Source: Agaricus subrufescens
Lineage: Eukaryota > Basidiomycota > Agaricomycetes > Agaricales > Agaricaceae
DNA length: 64,000 bases
Direction of reading: 5' to 3'
Assembly: GCA_029945375.1 (NCBI GenBank)
Contig: CM057061.1
Location: 1,612,001 to 1,676,000, forward strand
The translations under genes were made by a program, and so were the position numbers. Below the pieces are notes generated by a model. The model was not told the DNA's origin. It did no database searches and saw nothing but the letters and a program-made list of their open reading frames with translations. Shown piece by piece: positions 1 to 11,196 of the stretch (positions are counted from its first letter, which is position 1; each line of letters begins with the position of its first letter).

Positions 1-2
1 AT

Positions 3-383
3 GCCCCCACTTCTGAACCAACACCTCTGCTAGAACCTCTCCCCGCCCTTGGACAAGCCTCTATCCCTAAGGACGTACCCACTCCTGACCTGGCACTTGC
101 TCAGCTCAGTGACCCTACCCCGGACTCTAACCCTGAACACCACTCTTCCCTGACTATACCCATCAATCATCAGGATAATGGTGCCACGTCAACCCCACCA
201 CCCTCACCATCAGATGCTCACACCAGCTCCTGTGGCTTATCTCATCCAGCAGGGACTCAGAAACCACGTCGGAAACATGGAGCATCGAGTGCACAACCTG
301 TTCGAGCCTCAGCACGCTCTAAACGAGCACCGAAGAAAACAGGGACCCTTACTGATAAGAATCAGGTGGCTTGCACAAAGTGA
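3..383 (+). pseudogene. 3' end of a transposon-associated gene of unknown function (partial)
   Basis: An open frame runs from the window edge to a TGA at 381-383, so only the C-terminus of a larger protein is visible, about 126 residues. It is low-complexity and rich in Pro, Ser and Thr, ending in a basic tail with the pattern KPRRKHGA then SKRAPKK. No function is recognisable. The tail matches the C-terminus of the minus-strand gene at 38659-40744 (KPRQKQGA then TKAPKQ), and in both places the gene's 3' end faces an array of AATCACGATT/AATCGTGATT motifs. I infer that both are the same accessory gene of one transposon family. Whether the upstream part is intact cannot be judged here. Confidence 0.6.
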
Positions 384-539
384 GATTAAATATTATTGTC
401 CGCAGTCATGGTCTTATCATTTTCACTATAGAGTCCCTATTAGTAAGCGGTGGGCCTATGTCTCAGAAGACAAAAATAGTCCCCAGCCACAGAAGAAGTC
501 CCGCCATCATTGAGCAATATACCCTAACCTTTATCATCA

Positions 540-1137
540 TAGTGCCGATTATAATACTTAGTAACTTAATTGATAAGTGTGATGTGAGCCCTTAAATCGT
601 GATTATTCTAAAGACCCTCAGTCAATCAAACACGATAATCTTGACTATTCAATAACAAGTGTGATAATCGTGATTACCCGCCTAAACAGGAATTAGCAGG
701 AAATCACGATTATCACACTCGCACCATCTCCCTTTATGTCATCAACAAATCTAGCTAATCACGATTATTTGTATGTATTACCCACTGCCCAGACAGCGGT
801 AACCTCCCACCCTTAATCACGACTACCCTTTTAACATGATTATTCTGATGTATCCTACACAACCCCGGACCCAGTGCCAACTCATAATCACGATTAAATT
901 AATCACGAATGTTTGTATGTATTTCCCACAGATTACGGAAACCTTAATCATTTTTAACACGATTATTCAAATCTTCCCTACACAGTCCCAAATGACTGAT
1001 AATACGATCAAATTAATCACGATTATCTGCATCTATCTAACAGTACCTATAAACCATGATATATACTCCTCTAGATAATCACGATAATCGCGATTACTAG
1101 TCGTTTATCGTGATTCGCGTCAGTTGACACTGGCGAT
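540..1137. repeat. Subterminal AATCACGATT-rich array and putative transposon end
   Basis: AT-rich noncoding DNA with about ten copies of AATCACGATT, its complement AATCGTGATT and near variants, irregularly spaced. The outer tip, read inward from 1137, carries CAGTGTCA followed by further CG-centred copies. The tip of the similar array at 37555 carries AAGTGTCA in the same relative place. A NACHT pseudogene begins abruptly about 30 bp beyond. I infer this is the subterminal region of a transposon whose body lies left of the window. Confidence 0.55.
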
Positions 1138-1165
1138 TAATCGCGGTTAATGCTACCGATGACAG

Positions 1166-2259
1166 GATACCACCTGATGTGTACAAAACGACCAAGCGAA
1201 TTTTGGCATACATATCTCATCGAAATAAAATTGACCCTAAACAGCGCCTCAACTCCGCTCAGGCACTGTCCAATTTTCTTCGGCTCGACAGACAGACATT
1301 CTACGGGGCTGCACGTGGCCTTCACTCTGTGACAAGCATACCAGACCCAGAACATGTTCATCAAACCCAACTACAATTTTACCATACATCGTTCCAGGAT
1401 TTCCTTATCAATCCTAACTGATCTGGAAAATTCTGTATCAGCGAGCAAGACACTGTAGCAGATATTATGCATTTATGTCTTTACTGGTGTGAAGTTGATA
1501 CTGCTCTCTTCCATACTGACGATGGTATGTTTTATTTGAAAGCGATCTTTTGTGATAACTGCACTCACACCTTCCAGGGTGGAAATTCGATTATGGTCAC
1601 AAGCATGGTTCTCTGCCTGATTTAAGTTGGGCGTCAGGCGATAATCAATTGCCACTTTCTCGATCAATTACAAGTTTCTTTGAAGATAGCGTACTCGATT
1701 ATGTTTTCCCGCTGTGATGGGATTGTGTGGACCAAGACTTTCTTTCCCGGCTCTCTAATATTGATTTTAGATACTGGGCAGCTGGCTACATCCTCTACGT
1801 TGCCCTAATCTGTCGACTTGTGAGTTTTTTTCCACTGTCGTTTCTAGTTTCGATGTCACCTGTATACAGGACACTTCAACTTCAGTTGTGCGAGTAGAAC
1901 CATCGAGCCCTACGGACAAACAATTGCTAGAGTATTTGAAGATTGTGATAGTTGATGGGATCGCCAAACCTGCTCAGCTCCCTCTCAGACATGTACGTGT
2001 GTTTATCACATGGGTCACCATATACTGAACTACTAGCAGGACTTGCCCGACCACCACTACTCCCGGGAATACTTTTTCATTGGGCATGGTCTCAAGTCAG
2101 TGATTGTCTGGAGAACAAAATCAGCTTCTAGTGATCTTCATTGCACATATTCTCTTCGCTCTGACCAGGCACCCCCTGAAGCTTTGATGACTCGATACGC
2201 TCAACGTCTTGTACATATCAAGTGGCATGAAATGAGTGCCCGGGAGGACATGAAGTAGG
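1166..2259 (+). pseudogene. NACHT gene copy 1, 3' portion only, decayed
   Basis: Homologous to the last part of the intact NACHT genes at 25448 and 29448: it starts at the segment reading DVYKTTK and keeps the AARGLHSVT and FYH(A/T)SFQDFL blocks and all three downstream exons to a stop at 2257-2259. The N-terminal region and the NACHT P-loop domain are missing. Two in-frame TGA stops are visible at 1419-1421 and 1714-1716; the second stands where the intact copies have CGA. At amino-acid and base level it resembles the decayed copy at 35424-37550 more than the two intact genes. It is bounded on the left by a transposon end and on the right by the KDZ element. Confidence 0.85.
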
Positions 2260-2358
2260 TATAGATAGGCAATCAGGTGTGCTAGTAGAAAGATCGTCAA
2301 GCGAAGTGCGTTATTTAGAAGCAAGATTGACTTTCGATCTTTTTCGGATAGGTGATAG

Positions 2359-2487
2359 TTGAATGACGCATGAGGCTCACACGCGGGGTGGTCACAACTG
2401 CATACGCGGGGTCGTGTGTCTATTTCTCACGGTGCCTATAAAGGGAAACTTGGCTATTGGATGTAGGACAGTACTATTGTACTTGTT
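2359..2487 (+). repeat. Left terminal inverted repeat of the KDZ transposon
   Basis: Begins TTGAATGACGCATGAGG and matches the reverse complement of 15250-15378 across 129 bp with about two mismatches. It contains a TATA-like stretch (CCTATAAAGG near 2437) and a small dyad AGTACTATTGTACT near its inner edge, which resembles the array motif that follows. Confidence 0.9.
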
Positions 2488-2525
2488 ATGTTTTTATAGA
2501 TATGGATGAACATTCATATTGAGTG

Positions 2526-3569
2526 AAGAGTATGATGGTACTGTCCTCTTCAGAGAGTGTAGAGTACAGGTATACTCTTCCCAGCAGAGGAGAGTGCAGA
2601 GTACGGTAGTATTCTCACTGACAGAGAGTGCAGAGTATGGTGGTACTCTCACCACCTGAGAGTGCAACAGAGAGTACAGAGTACAGGGAGAGGGCAGAGT
2701 ATGGCGGTACTCTCACCACTGGAGAGTGCAGAGTACGGTGGTACTCTCACCACTGGAGAGTGCAGAGTACGGTGGTACTCTCACCACCTGAGAGTGCAGA
2801 GTACAGCGGTACTCTCACCACCCGAGAGTGCAGAGTACGGCAGTACCCTCACCACCTGAGAGTGCAGAGTATGGTGGTACTCTCACCACCTGAGAGTGCA
2901 ACAGAGAGTACAGAGTACAGGGAGAGGGCAGAGTATGGCGGTACTCTCACCACCCGAGAGTGCAGAGTACGGCGGTACTCTCACCACCCGAGAGTGCAGA
3001 GTATGGTGGTACTCTCACCACCCGAGAGTGCAGAGTACGGCGGTACTCTCACCACCTGAGAGTGCAGAGTACGGTGGTACTCTCACCACCTGAGAGTGCA
3101 GAGTACGGCGGTACTCTCACCACCTGAGAGTGCAGAGTACGGCGGTACTCACCACCCGAGAGTGCAGAGTACGGCGGTACTCTCACCACCCGAGAGTGCA
3201 GAGCGGCGAGTACGGTCTCACCACCCGAGAGTGCAGAGTACAGCGGTACTCTCCCCACCCAAGAGTGCAGAGTACAGCGGTACTCTCACCACCTGAGAGT
3301 GCAGAGTACGGCGGTACTCTCACCACCCGAGAGTGCAGAGTACAGCGGTACTCTCCCCACCAGAGAGTGCAGAGTATGGCAGTACTCTCACCACCTGAGA
3401 GTGCAGAGTACAGTGGTACTCTCACCAACATACAGTACAGAGTACAGCAGTACTCTCACCAACATACAGTACAGAGTACAGCAGTACTCTCACCAACACA
3501 CAGTGCAGAGTACAGCAGTACTCTCACCAACACACAGTGCAGAGTACAGCAGCACTCTCACCAACACAA
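2526..3569 (+). repeat. Left subterminal minisatellite array, about 34-bp unit
   Basis: About thirty imperfect tandem units of roughly 34 bp. Each unit contains two short dyads, AGTAC-ggcg-GTACT and CTCTC-accaccc-GAGAG, so each strand can fold into two hairpins per unit. Variation is mostly in the dyad loops (GGCG, GGTG, AGCG, AGCA), and the last units before 3569 replace the second stem by an ACATACAGT or ACACACAGT type. The array is inverted relative to 14371-15226, so both read alike moving inward from the terminus. Confidence 0.95.
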
Positions 3570-3863
3570 AGTGGTGGACATCACAAGTATTGTCATACTG
3601 GTAACTGTTATGCATTAAGCAAAACATATATAAGCTTATTAGGTATCAAGCCAAATGCTTGCCAAAAAAATCATTCTTTTGACAAAAAACATACACCGAG
3701 GCTATCTCTTATATACTCTACTTACACATCACAAACTAGTACTTAGCAGGTACAAGTAAAAAAACATCAGCACGTATCATAAGATTAGGAGACGAATAAA
3801 CATACCCGGACTCGAAATTGGCTCGGGCTTTAGATCTTCGAAAGAGGTAACAATAACGAACCC

Positions 3864-6096
3864 TCAGATCCACTCAGGCCTCCCCTCCTCCTCCTCCAAC
3901 ACCGGAAAATCGTCGTCAAGCATCATCACTTCTCCAACAAGTTCGAAATAGCGGCGCGCACAGAAATTGGCCACTTTTCTCATCACCCGCGCTTCCTTCC
4001 TCGCCTCCTCCTCCAAATCAGAAGAGCCAGTAAACATGTCCTCAACTGTATATCCAAACTTTGACTTCAAAAATTGCAGGATAAACAAAATCTCATGAGG
4101 ATGGAACGCCCACCGCTTATGCAAACCCTCAACAACCAGTTGACCATTGATCCAACTCCTAGCCTTCCATGTCTTCCACATTACAAAACTAGCCAGAGCG
4201 ACCTTCTCGTGGCAACCGCAATGGAAGTGGTTAGGCTCGCGACGAATGTCTGTAGTTGGGTTAGGGTTCTGATTTCGTGGTAAAGGGGTCCCGCAAATTT
4301 GAACCGGCCCCTCAAGGTTGTCGATCTCTCCAACGATCCTCCGGTTCAACTTGACATGTGGGATACAGAGCAAATTATGGCTGTGGTTCATCAGCAACTC
4401 GAGAGCGAGGTGATAGTCGGAGGTGGCTATGTCGGCAAGGTACTCGGGATCTTTACGGACCAACTCAATACCGAGAGGGGGCTTCGGACGCTCATCCTCA
4501 GATTTTGCATTCAGCCAATCCTTGGCAAATTGCCTGTGACTTGCTAATTTCGAGTCAGTAAAAGATAGGGTGATTTTATTAATTCTCGCAGTACCTTCCT
4601 TATCGGCCCATCGCTCCCGTTGCTTTGCCAATATAGTCTCGGCACGGGTGGCCTTGGCAATGGAGTGGTCGGAAGGCCTGTAATCTAAAAACAAATTATC
4701 AGCAAATTGATTACCGTAGTATATTAACCAATAGCTCACCTTCCTTCTCGCTCATGTCAGTTTCCTTATTTCCAGCACTCTTGGTGTTCTCTAACACATC
4801 TGTCCCGATTTTGTCCTTTAGATCTTTCTTCGAATCCACTCCTTTCAAAGTAGCGGCCTCTTTCCTTTTCCCACTTGTTATAGTACCCTCTTGAGCCTTT
4901 CCCTTTGAGGTCGTCGTAGCAGTACCAACTTTCGAGTTTTCACTTTGGTTCGCCGGTGACAGAGGCTTACTTTGAGCCGCAATAGGGGGATTGATAGTCC
5001 TGGGTATAGCGGGTGTGGACTTCATCAGGCCAGTTTCATCATCATCATTGAAGATCGAGTCTCCCCCAGACTCCTCACCGGAGACTTCGACATATTTGGT
5101 TTCTTAGGACACGTAATTAGCATAAATTCCGCAATCATTAGTATACAACATACTCTTTTTGGGCGGGGGGTTCGGAGTGAATCGACTTTTGAATAACTGT
5201 TGCTGCAATTCTTCTTCTATCATTTGAAATCGTTATGAACGGAACGTTGTGAGAATGAAAGCACTTACTGTCTTCATCGGTCACCAGCTTCAGCTCTGTT
5301 TCCTTGACAACAGAATCTGTTTCGTTCTCGCTTTCACTCCGCTCAATGCGCTTCAAAATAGAGTGATCTGGTTCAGTGACATCGGGGGAGGGGGGTGGTT
5401 GTAAAGTCTCGTTAGGATTGACGAGAGGAATCGAGTTTGCATCTGCGGCGCCGATAGCATCACATGGTGGTACCGGGTTGGGTGGCATAGATTCCTCCAG
5501 GGGCGGAGACGGCATGGGACCCGGGGTGGGAATGTCAGCAACCACTCCGAGCGATCCGGCACTCTCAGCGGTTGCAGGGGACAAACTGGTAGGAACGTCC
5601 ATTCCCCCAACAAGTAAGGCCTGGATTATAGGCGGACTCATCAGTGCCATGAAAAATCCATTAAATAAGAAACATTCCGGTTGTTGTAGTTCAGGTGCGT
5701 CCGAGGCCTCTGGTACATTTTGCTGGAGTGAAGCCTGTTGTGGGCGGTTAGAACTTAGATAGATCTACGATCCAAGATATGCTTACCAATGCCATATTCA
5801 GCCTTTTTTCTGCGTTGCCGTGGTTCATCCTGGCACCCCGAATAAAACCTTCCAATTTGGACAACCTGGCTACAGGGGCATTAAAGAACGAAGGCGTCAT
5901 GAGAAAATTCTAGCTACCTGTGGAAGAGCGACGAGCCGAGCCGACTCGTTTGGACTTTTCAAGGTTAGCCTTCTCGGACTCGAGATTGGCGAGAGCGGTG
6001 TAGGCTTCGTCAACCTTACGCTGAAGGACTTTGATTGCTACTGTAGCATTAGTGCCCACGATATGCTCGATGTCTTAGAGACTCACAGTCAGACAT
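3864..6096 (-). CDS. KDZ-transposon companion gene 1, unknown function, seven exons
   Basis: I do not recognise the family. A consistent splice model exists on the minus strand: exons 6096-6087, 6040-5918, 5869-5787, 5734-5269, 5216-5154, 5102-4740 and 4684-3864, all GT-AG introns of about 46-57 nt. The summed length of 1,929 nt is an exact multiple of three, giving 642 residues, which strongly supports a real gene. The N-terminus (exons 1-3) is a Leu/Lys/Glu-rich likely coiled coil. Exons 4-6 are Pro/Ser/Lys-rich and probably disordered. The last exon encodes a folded-looking region with a clustered Cys/His segment (CIPH, later HFHCGCH) that might bind metal, and an acidic C-terminal tail ending PEWI. 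Its 3' end faces the left array. It lies wholly inside the transposon, so it is cargo or an accessory factor. The start was chosen as the first ATG after an in-frame TGA. Confidence 0.75.
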
Positions 6097-9000
6097 ATTA
6101 CGTCAGGTGCGTTGGTGAGAGTACTGATGAACTTAGCGCGACTTCGACTGCGTTATCGATGAGAGTACAGATGAACTTCCTGCGAGTATTTAAGTGATTT
6201 CCCCGGGGTAGAGAAATCAGGGAAAGTACCACCATTCTCTGGCCAGTGGAGAGGAAATTGTAATTCTCGTGTTTGTGGATTGACAACGACTGTATTGGTG
6301 GGGCTCCAAAGCCAATGATGCTGCTATATGTGTTTGAGATAGTGTAATTGTTGTTCCGTATTCAATGATGCTGGTGATAGGAGACTAATGGGACCGTGGA
6401 AGTCGGAAGTCGGTAGATCCTGGTTACGATACCTCAGTCATATTGAAAGCAAAGGAGTTATGAGGGATGTGCTGTACACTATACCTGGATCACCGTCCGG
6501 TTATTGAAGAGATTTTGGCTCGATGCTTCTGTTGACAAGTACGCAGACAAAACTAGCGAACAGATGTGAAGAGACCAAAGGCATTCGAAGTTAGGGGCAT
6601 ACCGTGCAGGGGGAAACGTTGTTCCCTGTTCACTGATGTCGTTGATAGGAGATCCATGGTACCGGGGAAGTCGGGTGACGGTAGATCCTGATTGCGGTGT
6701 GGCTGTTATGTTGAAAGCGAAAGTGAACACAAGTTGTGGTGGACGCTATAGTGAATACCCACCGAAGCACTGAAGACATGTTGGCCCAAAGTTCGCGTCG
6801 AGGTTTAGGGCAAGTGCGCAGGCATATCTAGCGAACAAATGTGAATAAAGCAAAGCCAATCGAAAAGTAAGGACGTACATGCAAGGGGAGTACAGCAGTA
6901 CTCTGTCCTCCATCTATATATACCTGTGATAGGGGATGGGGGAGGACCAGGGTAAGGGGCCGGGGGGCATGTGGGACTTGGAAACGTGCAGGTGCACGTT
7001 GCAGACATAACCAATACATGCCCAATATTTGTCCCTGCTTGGTTGTTTGCCCCATTGACACGAGACTCCAGCTGGCGCTGACACTTACGAATACCTCTCT
7101 GTAAGTCGCGACAAGCTCCTCAGCGATGTTTATACCAGCAAAATATCACAGGGACCGACTCCTACTCATCCCTCTTCCAAGTCGTCTACCGTGATTCGTC
7201 TAGCGTGGGTTGTGATTCGTCTAGCGTGGGATGACTCGAATGCGGCGGCACCGGCTCGTATTTCAAATTCGATCTCCTGTAGATTGCAATCTGACCCCCT
7301 AAACGAAAGCCATCAAACGTATTTAGGTTGATTTTTGAACTTTTCCCACCTTAGTTCCCTTTCCTCTGCCGTTCTCAACCATGGTCAACGTTGAACTCAA
7401 TGCTACCGAGCGCCCGCGGTATGCGACGAGTGACGCCGCGATTTTGTGCGAGTCGGCCACGGGCAAGAGACTGGGAGCTCCCTTCAGCACCCATCTGGCT
7501 TTTTCAAGCAGGATGTGAAGGTATCCGCTCGGCATATGCCAGCTCTGTTGCGCTGCTGCGGGACAAGTCTCATCGCGAGACTTTTCTGAAACTCTACCGT
7601 GCAGGGGTTTCTTTGGGCATTGGGGGCTTTAATTTTTTTTTTCCCTCAACACATTTTCACAGGTGGGACGTCTTTGTTTCTTCTTCATCATTTTGGCTTT
7701 CAACGCCTTTCCGCAGGTAGCAGGTCTTTTTTTATCACAGTCGTCATCCCCGTTGTCAGGCACGGTTATTTTCGCCATCGTAAAGTGTTTTTTTACTTGA
7801 TTACTTGCTCTAATTGTACTGACAAATTGTTTTTGTGCTATGATTTTTTCTGTGGGGCGGGTTTCCTTGGCCAAGGTAGGTCTCTATTGGCCATTTCGTC
7901 ACAAAAGTCTTTTTGATCACGATTGTCAGATTTTATTGCACTACAATTCTTTCTCTGGGGCAGGTTTCCTTGGCCAAGGTAGGTCACTATTGTCCATTTT
8001 GTTACACAGAACTCATACTTCTAATTCTGCAGCTGCAGCGCTTACAATCTCTTCCATGTGGCTGTTTTATACTTCGCACCCAGCCTTCTATGCGCTAGGT
8101 ACGCCAATGGGCATGTATAGTAGCATTATCCGCATATCTCAACCGCATACCTTTGTAGATGGATTCTTTTTCCTACGCCGGCAGCCCCTCTGCACTGTCG
8201 CTGCGCTGTTCTACCAACCTTTCGCATTGGATCCGTCGATCCGGTAAGAGTTTTCAGTCTCTACACTTTCTTGCTAACCTTCCTTCTGCAAGATATGATT
8301 GTTCGCTTTCCACCTGCGCTGATGCTTGGTGCTGCTAAGGCAGGTATAGCTAACTTATCGCTCAGTTAAGTAGTTCGCATACATTAGTCAATACCCGATC
8401 ATGTCTAATCACAATTTTAGGACGTGCCTTGCAATTTCGCGTATTACATATTTCCCTCTATACAATTTCTAAACTGGGTTTGGAATGTGGATTGGCGGTG
8501 GATCCCCGCCAATCTACATTTCAAGTCATTGTAGATAGTAACTTTTTGGAAAAATGTTGTCTCTCAATGTGTATCTCAATTACCCTTTGTTCATAAATGC
8601 GCTCTTGTACTATTATATTATTATATGATCATTGCTATGCCAGTTACCGTCAGGTTAGGGTTACCCCTGAGCATCACTATTGCATCACTTTTGATACGTT
8701 GCCACCACTCATCCGCGTAGTCAATACGCTCACCGTTTGTGTACGGTGTTAGTGATACTGTTCCCCTTGGATAGTACACAGTTACTCAAAGTCACCTCTC
8801 TCTATCTTTCACATTGGCTAACCGACGACCACATCGCAGTGATGTCTCCGTAGTGTGCACTGACGCTCTCACTCTTGTCACAACGACGTTCTAACGATGA
8901 AAGAGTGAGGAGGTTATTTATTGGTCATGGAGGATTTGGGATAATACTTTGTCGGGAATAGATAGGATTGAACACCACGGGATTTGCTTTTCGGGTCTTC

Positions 9001-9749
9001 GATGTACGTGTAACGATAAGATGAAAAACAAAACTCCAAAGGTATTATTGTAGAGCTGAACATGAAGAACGTGGAGAGACCACAGGCCAGAAGTCTAACT
9101 TTAAAAAATGAATGACTGAGGAGGATCTCGATTCCTTTTTTTTATTGTCTATTTGTCTCCGCGCGCGACACTCACATTTGGTTTCATGAAATTGGGGCTT
9201 ACGCGCTCGCTATTTTGAGGTTCTCCATAGCATTGGGATATCGCCAACAGTTGTACTAGCGAATTCTCAATAAAATAGAGAGGTAGCGGGACACGCGCAT
9301 GTCGCCTGCTATACTTACCCAGCAGTGGAAACTGAGATCATGAATAAATATCCTGATCATTGGACATGTAAGAAGACCTCGGGGTCTTACGTACGTTGAC
9401 AGAACTGAAACGGAAATCAGTCAATTCGGTGAGCTCGAACACTCAGCCCTTTGCGTTTTATCCATCCATTTCTCTGCTAGCGGTGTCTTTTCCTTTTGAA
9501 TGAACTGCTACCAGACCGATAACGAAGTCGTTATTCCGACTCATTACTTCCAGTGACAATGTTCCGTGAACAGCTTAAGTTTTGATCACAGCAAGTATCT
9601 ATCAAATCACCATCTTGTTTCAATCCATTAATGGCAGACCTTTTAGCCAAGCGCGGATATATCGAGTTCAGAGTTTTGTTCATATCCAATATACGTATTA
9701 TAATCAGCTTAAACTTCTTCACAAACATTAGACTTGGTTTAGAGTATAT
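6097..9749. other. 3.6-kb spacer inside the KDZ transposon, no convincing gene
   Basis: No long credible reading frame on either strand. Between about 6350 and 7010 the sequence looks like two diverged copies of a roughly 320-bp segment (shared landmarks GATAGGAGA, GGTAGATCCTG, TATTGAAAGC or TGTTGAAAGC, and CTAGCGAACA). A 103-bp tandem duplication with the core GTTTCCTTGGCCAAGGTAGG lies at 7861 and 7964. Two weak candidates exist: a 45-codon ORF at 7381-7518 starting ATGGTCAACG, and a possible two-exon peptide at 8159-8370 with a GTAAGA donor. Neither is supported by homology. Confidence 0.5.
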
Positions 9750-11104
9750 CTACATATTTGAGACAGGACGTTGAGGGCTACAAGACAGGCTGCTTCTGAG
9801 AGCCTCTAATTCGGCCAGCAATGTCTGGTTGGCGCTGTTCGAGGCTGCCAACTCCGCTTCTGCACTCGCCACCGCATTATTCCTTTCCTTCAACCGTTCC
9901 TCAGCATCTGCCCGTGCCTTCTCTGATGCTTCTAGGCTCTGTGCGAGAGCCATCGTGGTTGATCTTTTGGCAAGGACCAGCTGGGTCATTAGGGACTGAA
10001 ATTCGTTTACAAGATTGGTACATTCTTTCAACGCGTCTCTCCTCATACGTTCAGAAGCAAAATGAACTGACGCCGAGGAGCCAGTAGCTTGTTGCGCTAG
10101 AACCAGGACATAGGCGTCAGTCTCAAGTGCCAGCCTTTCTGCCTGTCGGTTCTACAGTATCAAAATCACTAGAATCACACTGAATCGATGGATACTCTTA
10201 CTCGGGCAATGATTAGTGGTAGTTCTCGATTATATCTTGTAGTTGCGGAGGAGGCGTCAGGGATAGGCCTTCGGTGGTCATTTTGCCGTGGAATCCCTAC
10301 AGGCCCAATATCAACATTGACAAAGAATTCAGTATAGAATGGAACAACGCACTATATACCATGCTACCCCTCATTACGCCATCCACCAGGCCATACCTTG
10401 TGGCTTTCTCCGCCACCATTAACCTCCGTATTTTCCCCGGCTGCTGCGAAACATCCTCGTCGTCGCTCTCGAGTCTAGTTTCCTCAGGTAGTTCGAGAGC
10501 GCTTAGATCTTGAGATTGCTCTTTGACTAACAGAAGCGGATCGATAGGAATTTCGCGATGGGGGGGAACAGCGCTTGAGGATGGCATCAGAAAAGGGTCG
10601 TTTGGCAACACATCACGCCGCTCCTCGCCAAGTCTCTTCAAGTATCTCCATCCAGTGAGTGATGAAAGAAATGACAGCAATTGGAATTGGCTTACCGACT
10701 CTCCTTGTAGGTTCTCAACCGAATGTTGTAGGCGGGATAAAGCAGTACTATGCCCCTCAGTTATATCATATGTGGTAGCCACGTCATTGATGGGGGGAAC
10801 AGTCACGTTCGGTGTTGCAGTCTCAGTCAGAAGAGGGATAAAGTTGGTGGAACCAACAGTATGTTCACTCTAAAAAGCAGAGGGGCGTCGTCAGAGTGAT
10901 AAGAAGTACGATAGAGTTAGCACATACCTCATGGCTGAGTGCATTCCTACGTCGCTTCGAACACGCACAGGACGACTTCAACGGAAGGCCGGGGCACACG
11001 TGACACCTTCTCGGCACCCGAGTAGATGTCACGATCGCAGCTGGTCCTGAGCTCGAACGCTTGCTGGACCGCCTAGCTACAGAGGGAGCCATTGAAGGCG
11101 ACAT
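9750..11104 (-). CDS. KDZ-transposon companion gene 2: putative Cys-rich zinc finger plus coiled coil
   Basis: Minus-strand gene of five exons, about 371 residues. Exon 1 is 11104-10928, exon 2 10869-10696, exon 3 10635-10368, then two more ending at a stop by 9750. The joins I followed keep frame. The N-terminus is basic and Ser/Arg-rich and holds a CHVC-x8-CAC cluster followed by SKRRR, which looks like a small zinc-binding or DNA-binding module with a nuclear signal. The middle is acidic and Pro-rich. The C-terminal exon is a long Ala/Glu/Lys/Leu heptad-like region, a probable coiled coil. It is divergent to the transposase, start codons 92 bp apart, so the two are likely co-expressed. I know of no named family; a role as DNA-binding or dimerising partner of the transposase is inference. 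A possible alternative is read-through of the 60-nt intron 2, which is also in frame. Confidence 0.7.
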
Positions 11105-11196
11105 CAAAGAAAATTTCTTTGTCAGACAGTCAGCAACTTTGTCAACAACATAGAGTACGAGAATACTCAGTAGCTTAGGCTCCTTTCCTCCATCAT
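11105..11196. promoter_or_regulatory. Divergent promoter region between companion gene 2 and the transposase
   Basis: Only 92 bp separate the ATG of companion gene 2 (minus, 11104) from that of the transposase (plus, 11197). This spacer must contain at least the core promoter or leader of both, unless transcription starts inside the opposite gene. I see no clear TATA box. The assignment follows from the arrangement, not from a recognised motif. Confidence 0.5.

Noticed and set aside
2526..3569. CRISPR-like array
   Set aside because: Eukaryotic context, no spacers, units tandem and imperfect, no cas genes.
2628..3618. Long repetitive reading frames across the left minisatellite (Ser/Pro/Tyr repeats)
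   Set aside because: They arise because the repeat unit lacks stops in several frames on both strands; the same happens in the right array.
7918..7927. AATCACGATT-type motif inside the KDZ element as part of the second array family
   Set aside because: A single occurrence (ATCACGATTG) without clustering.
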